Below are positions 61,859 to 63,249 of a stretch of DNA of 63,249 nt, piece after piece (position 1 is the stretch's first letter; each line of letters starts with the position of its first letter). The DNA is taken from the NCBI GenBank assembly GCA_002298165.1, contig DBMI01000106.1, positions 1 to 63,249 of the forward strand, written 5' to 3'. The position numbers and the translations under genes were made by a program. The notes beneath the pieces are model-generated. The model was given only the letters and a program-made list of their open reading frames with translations, made no database searches and was not told where the DNA came from. This stretch comes from Desulfarculales bacterium UBA702 (GTDB lineage Bacteria; Desulfobacterota; Syntrophobacteria; Syntrophobacterales; Syntrophobacteraceae).

Positions 61859-63249
61859 GTGGAAATTCTCAGAAGAGATTTCTTGAAGTACTATCTTGGC
61901 CCCGCAGCAGCACTGGGACTGGGGTTTACGAAACTCGGAAGCCTGCGGGAGGTCTTTGCCGCTATTGGAGACGCCGCGCCGCTGCACTCGATTGATCCCA
62001 ATGTCTTCACTACGCTCCAAAAGACGGTCTTGCCCGACTCTCCTTCGGGTTTGGTTAAGCTTCGTCCAAATGAGATATCAAAATACAAGAAGAACGGCTA
62101 TGGCAACTGGCATTATGGGTCGGGCCAGGAATTCGTAAAACGGCTCGACCTTCTGCCAGCCTCCCATAGCGGAGCATCCGCCGTAAAGACCGCCAGACTT
62201 CTGAATTTCTTTACCATTAGCGACATCCATATCACGGATAAAGAATCTCCCGCGCAGGCGATCTATATTGGCCTGAAGGACGCTAACTCTTCCGGGTATT
62301 CCGGGGTCATGCTTTACACACCCCATGTTCTGGACGCAGCCGTCCAGACAATAAATGCCATTCACAAGAAAAACCCGATTGATTTCGGCATCTCCCTTGG
62401 TGACACCTGCAATAACACTCAGTATAACGAACTGAGGTGGTATGTGGATACCCTCGATGGCGGCGTGATTACCCCAAGCTCAGGCGCCCACCTCGGAGCC
62501 CGCACCATTGATTATCAGAAACCTTTCAGAGCGGCGGGGCTCGACAAGACGATCCCCTGGTACCAGGTCCTGGGCAATCACGATCATTTCTGGATGGGAT
62601 CGTATCCCGTAAACGATTACCTCCGCAAGACATATATCGGCGAGGACATCCTCAAATTGGGAGATATACTTACCGACCCCCAAGGCATAAACAAACGCGA
62701 TCTCTATATGGGGGTACTCGACTGCCGGACCCCTTACGGTGACATTATAGGCGCCGGCCCCGTCGGCAGTACGCGGGCCCCGAAGGTTGCAGCCGATCCG
62801 GGCCGCCGTTCTCTTTCAAAAAAGGAGTGGATGAGCGAGTTCTTTACTACCTGCTCAAACCCAGCCGGTCACGGTTTCACCAGGGACAACGTCGACAACG
62901 GCTTTGCGTGTTACAGCTTCGAACCGAAGTCGAACGTACCGATCAAGGTTATTGCGCTGGACGATACTCAAACACAAAGCGATATCGAAATTCGCAGTTA
63001 TGCACATGGCTCACTTGACGACGCGCGTTATGAGTGGCTTGTACGGGAACTCGACAAGGGACAGGCTGAAGGCAAGCTCATGATCATAGCCGCGCATGTC
63101 CCGATAGGCGTCGAAAAGCCGGAATCTCTGGTCGGCTGGTGGTCCAAATCCGTTGTGTCCGAAAAGAAGCTGATCGATAAGCTCCATACATATCCGAATC
63201 TCATTTTGTGGATAGCCGGGCATCGTCATGTAAACGCAATCACCGCGTT
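61859..63249 (+). CDS. Tat-exported metallophosphoesterase (TIGR03768-like), cut by window end
   Basis: The 3' end is outside the window; 463 residues are visible. GTG start at 61859 with AGAAGGAG upstream; the N terminus reads VEILRRDFLKYYLGPAAALG, a Tat signal. Calcineurin-like motifs are in order: ISDIHITDKESP, LGDTCNN, LGNHDHFW, IAAHVP and GHRHVN. It is a paralogue of the protein at 32940-34808, sharing long identical runs such as YSGV, HVLDAAVQTINA and GISLGDTCNNTQYNELRWY-like stretches, but it lacks the ~100-residue insertion near the N terminus of that protein. Confidence 0.87.
   Translation, partial: MEILRRDFLKYYLGPAAALGLGFTKLGSLREVFAAIGDAAPLHSIDPNVFTTLQKTVLPDSPSGLVKLRPNEISKYKKNGYGNWHYGSGQEFVKRLDLLPASHSGASAVKTARLLNFFTISDIHITDKESPAQAIYIGLKDANSSGYSGVMLYTPHVLDAAVQTINAIHKKNPIDFGISLGDTCNNTQYNELRWYVDTLDGGVITPSSGAHLGARTIDYQKPFRAAGLDKTIPWYQVLGNHDHFWMGSYPVNDYLRKTYIGEDILKLGDILTDPQGINKRDLYMGVLDCRTPYGDIIGAGPVGSTRAPKVAADPGRRSLSKKEWMSEFFTTCSNPAGHGFTRDNVDNGFACYSFEPKSNVPIKVIALDDTQTQSDIEIRSYAHGSLDDARYEWLVRELDKGQAEGKLMIIAAHVPIGVEKPESLVGWWSKSVVSEKKLIDKLHTYPNLILWIAGHRHVNAITA

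Overview
The window reads as a chromosomal stretch of a Gram-negative, free-living bacterium with moderate GC content (roughly 50-55% by eye). Signs of the cell type are RND efflux with a periplasmic lipoprotein adaptor and outer-membrane channel, several lipoboxes, Tat-exported phosphoesterases, GspA/GspB-type secretion accessories and a FlaG-type flagellar gene. The mix resembles deltaproteobacterial genomes of the Syntrophobacter/Desulfobacterota type: many sensor kinases and receivers, an iron-sulfur flavoprotein, an adenosine-specific kinase, GYD-domain and YjfB-like proteins. That placement is an inference from gene content; no rRNA gene is present.

Layout. 0-4 kb: small exported or membrane proteins (two with Asp/Arg/Glu-rich tails), a YjfB-like protein and a CPBP-family membrane protein. 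4-9 kb: a KAS III-type condensing enzyme, a TauE/SafE exporter, a PhzF-family protein, an exported acetolactate decarboxylase and an acetyltransferase. 8.6-10.7 kb: a TetR regulator and a radical SAM gene whose promoter carries two tandem perfect palindromes. 11-15 kb: two CBS-domain proteins, a GAF-PAS-LuxR regulator and two stand-alone receivers, one without its phosphoacceptor Asp. 15-23.3 kb: a lipoprotein, an SDR enzyme, then a TetR-RND efflux operon. 23.6-26.3 kb: an iron-sulfur flavoprotein with a zinc-ribbon tail, an SDR lacking the usual Tyr/Lys pair and a Ser-rich exported repeat protein.

26.5-30.6 kb is a run of small genes: GYD protein, an unknown, adenosine-specific kinase, an AlaX-like editing domain, LOG, and three paralogous mini-proteins sharing CX13CX4CX2CX2G. 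30.7-35.7 kb holds a GloVer/WD-like repeat protein with six 141-bp repeats, a Tat-exported metallophosphoesterase and a lipoprotein. 36.4-45.2 kb is a minus-strand signalling and motility block: a very large hybrid kinase, two small proteins, a kinase, an HD-GYP response regulator, a SHOCT-tailed receiver, FlaG and a lipoprotein. GspA and GspB diverge from it (45.5-48 kb).

48-60 kb is an envelope region: a von Willebrand A protein with eight ~85-residue repeats, an esterase-MBOAT-SGNH acyl-transfer cassette, and a translationally coupled pair of a membrane-anchored protein-isoaspartate methyltransferase and a membrane spermidine-synthase-like protein fused to a hydrolase. The window ends with a VapBC pair and a second Tat-exported metallophosphoesterase cut by the window edge. 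The strongest novelty candidates are the three-member Cys mini-protein family, the doubly palindromic operator in front of the radical SAM gene, and the methyltransferase/synthase-hydrolase fusion pair. No CRISPR array, rRNA operon, intact tRNA or insertion sequence was recognised.
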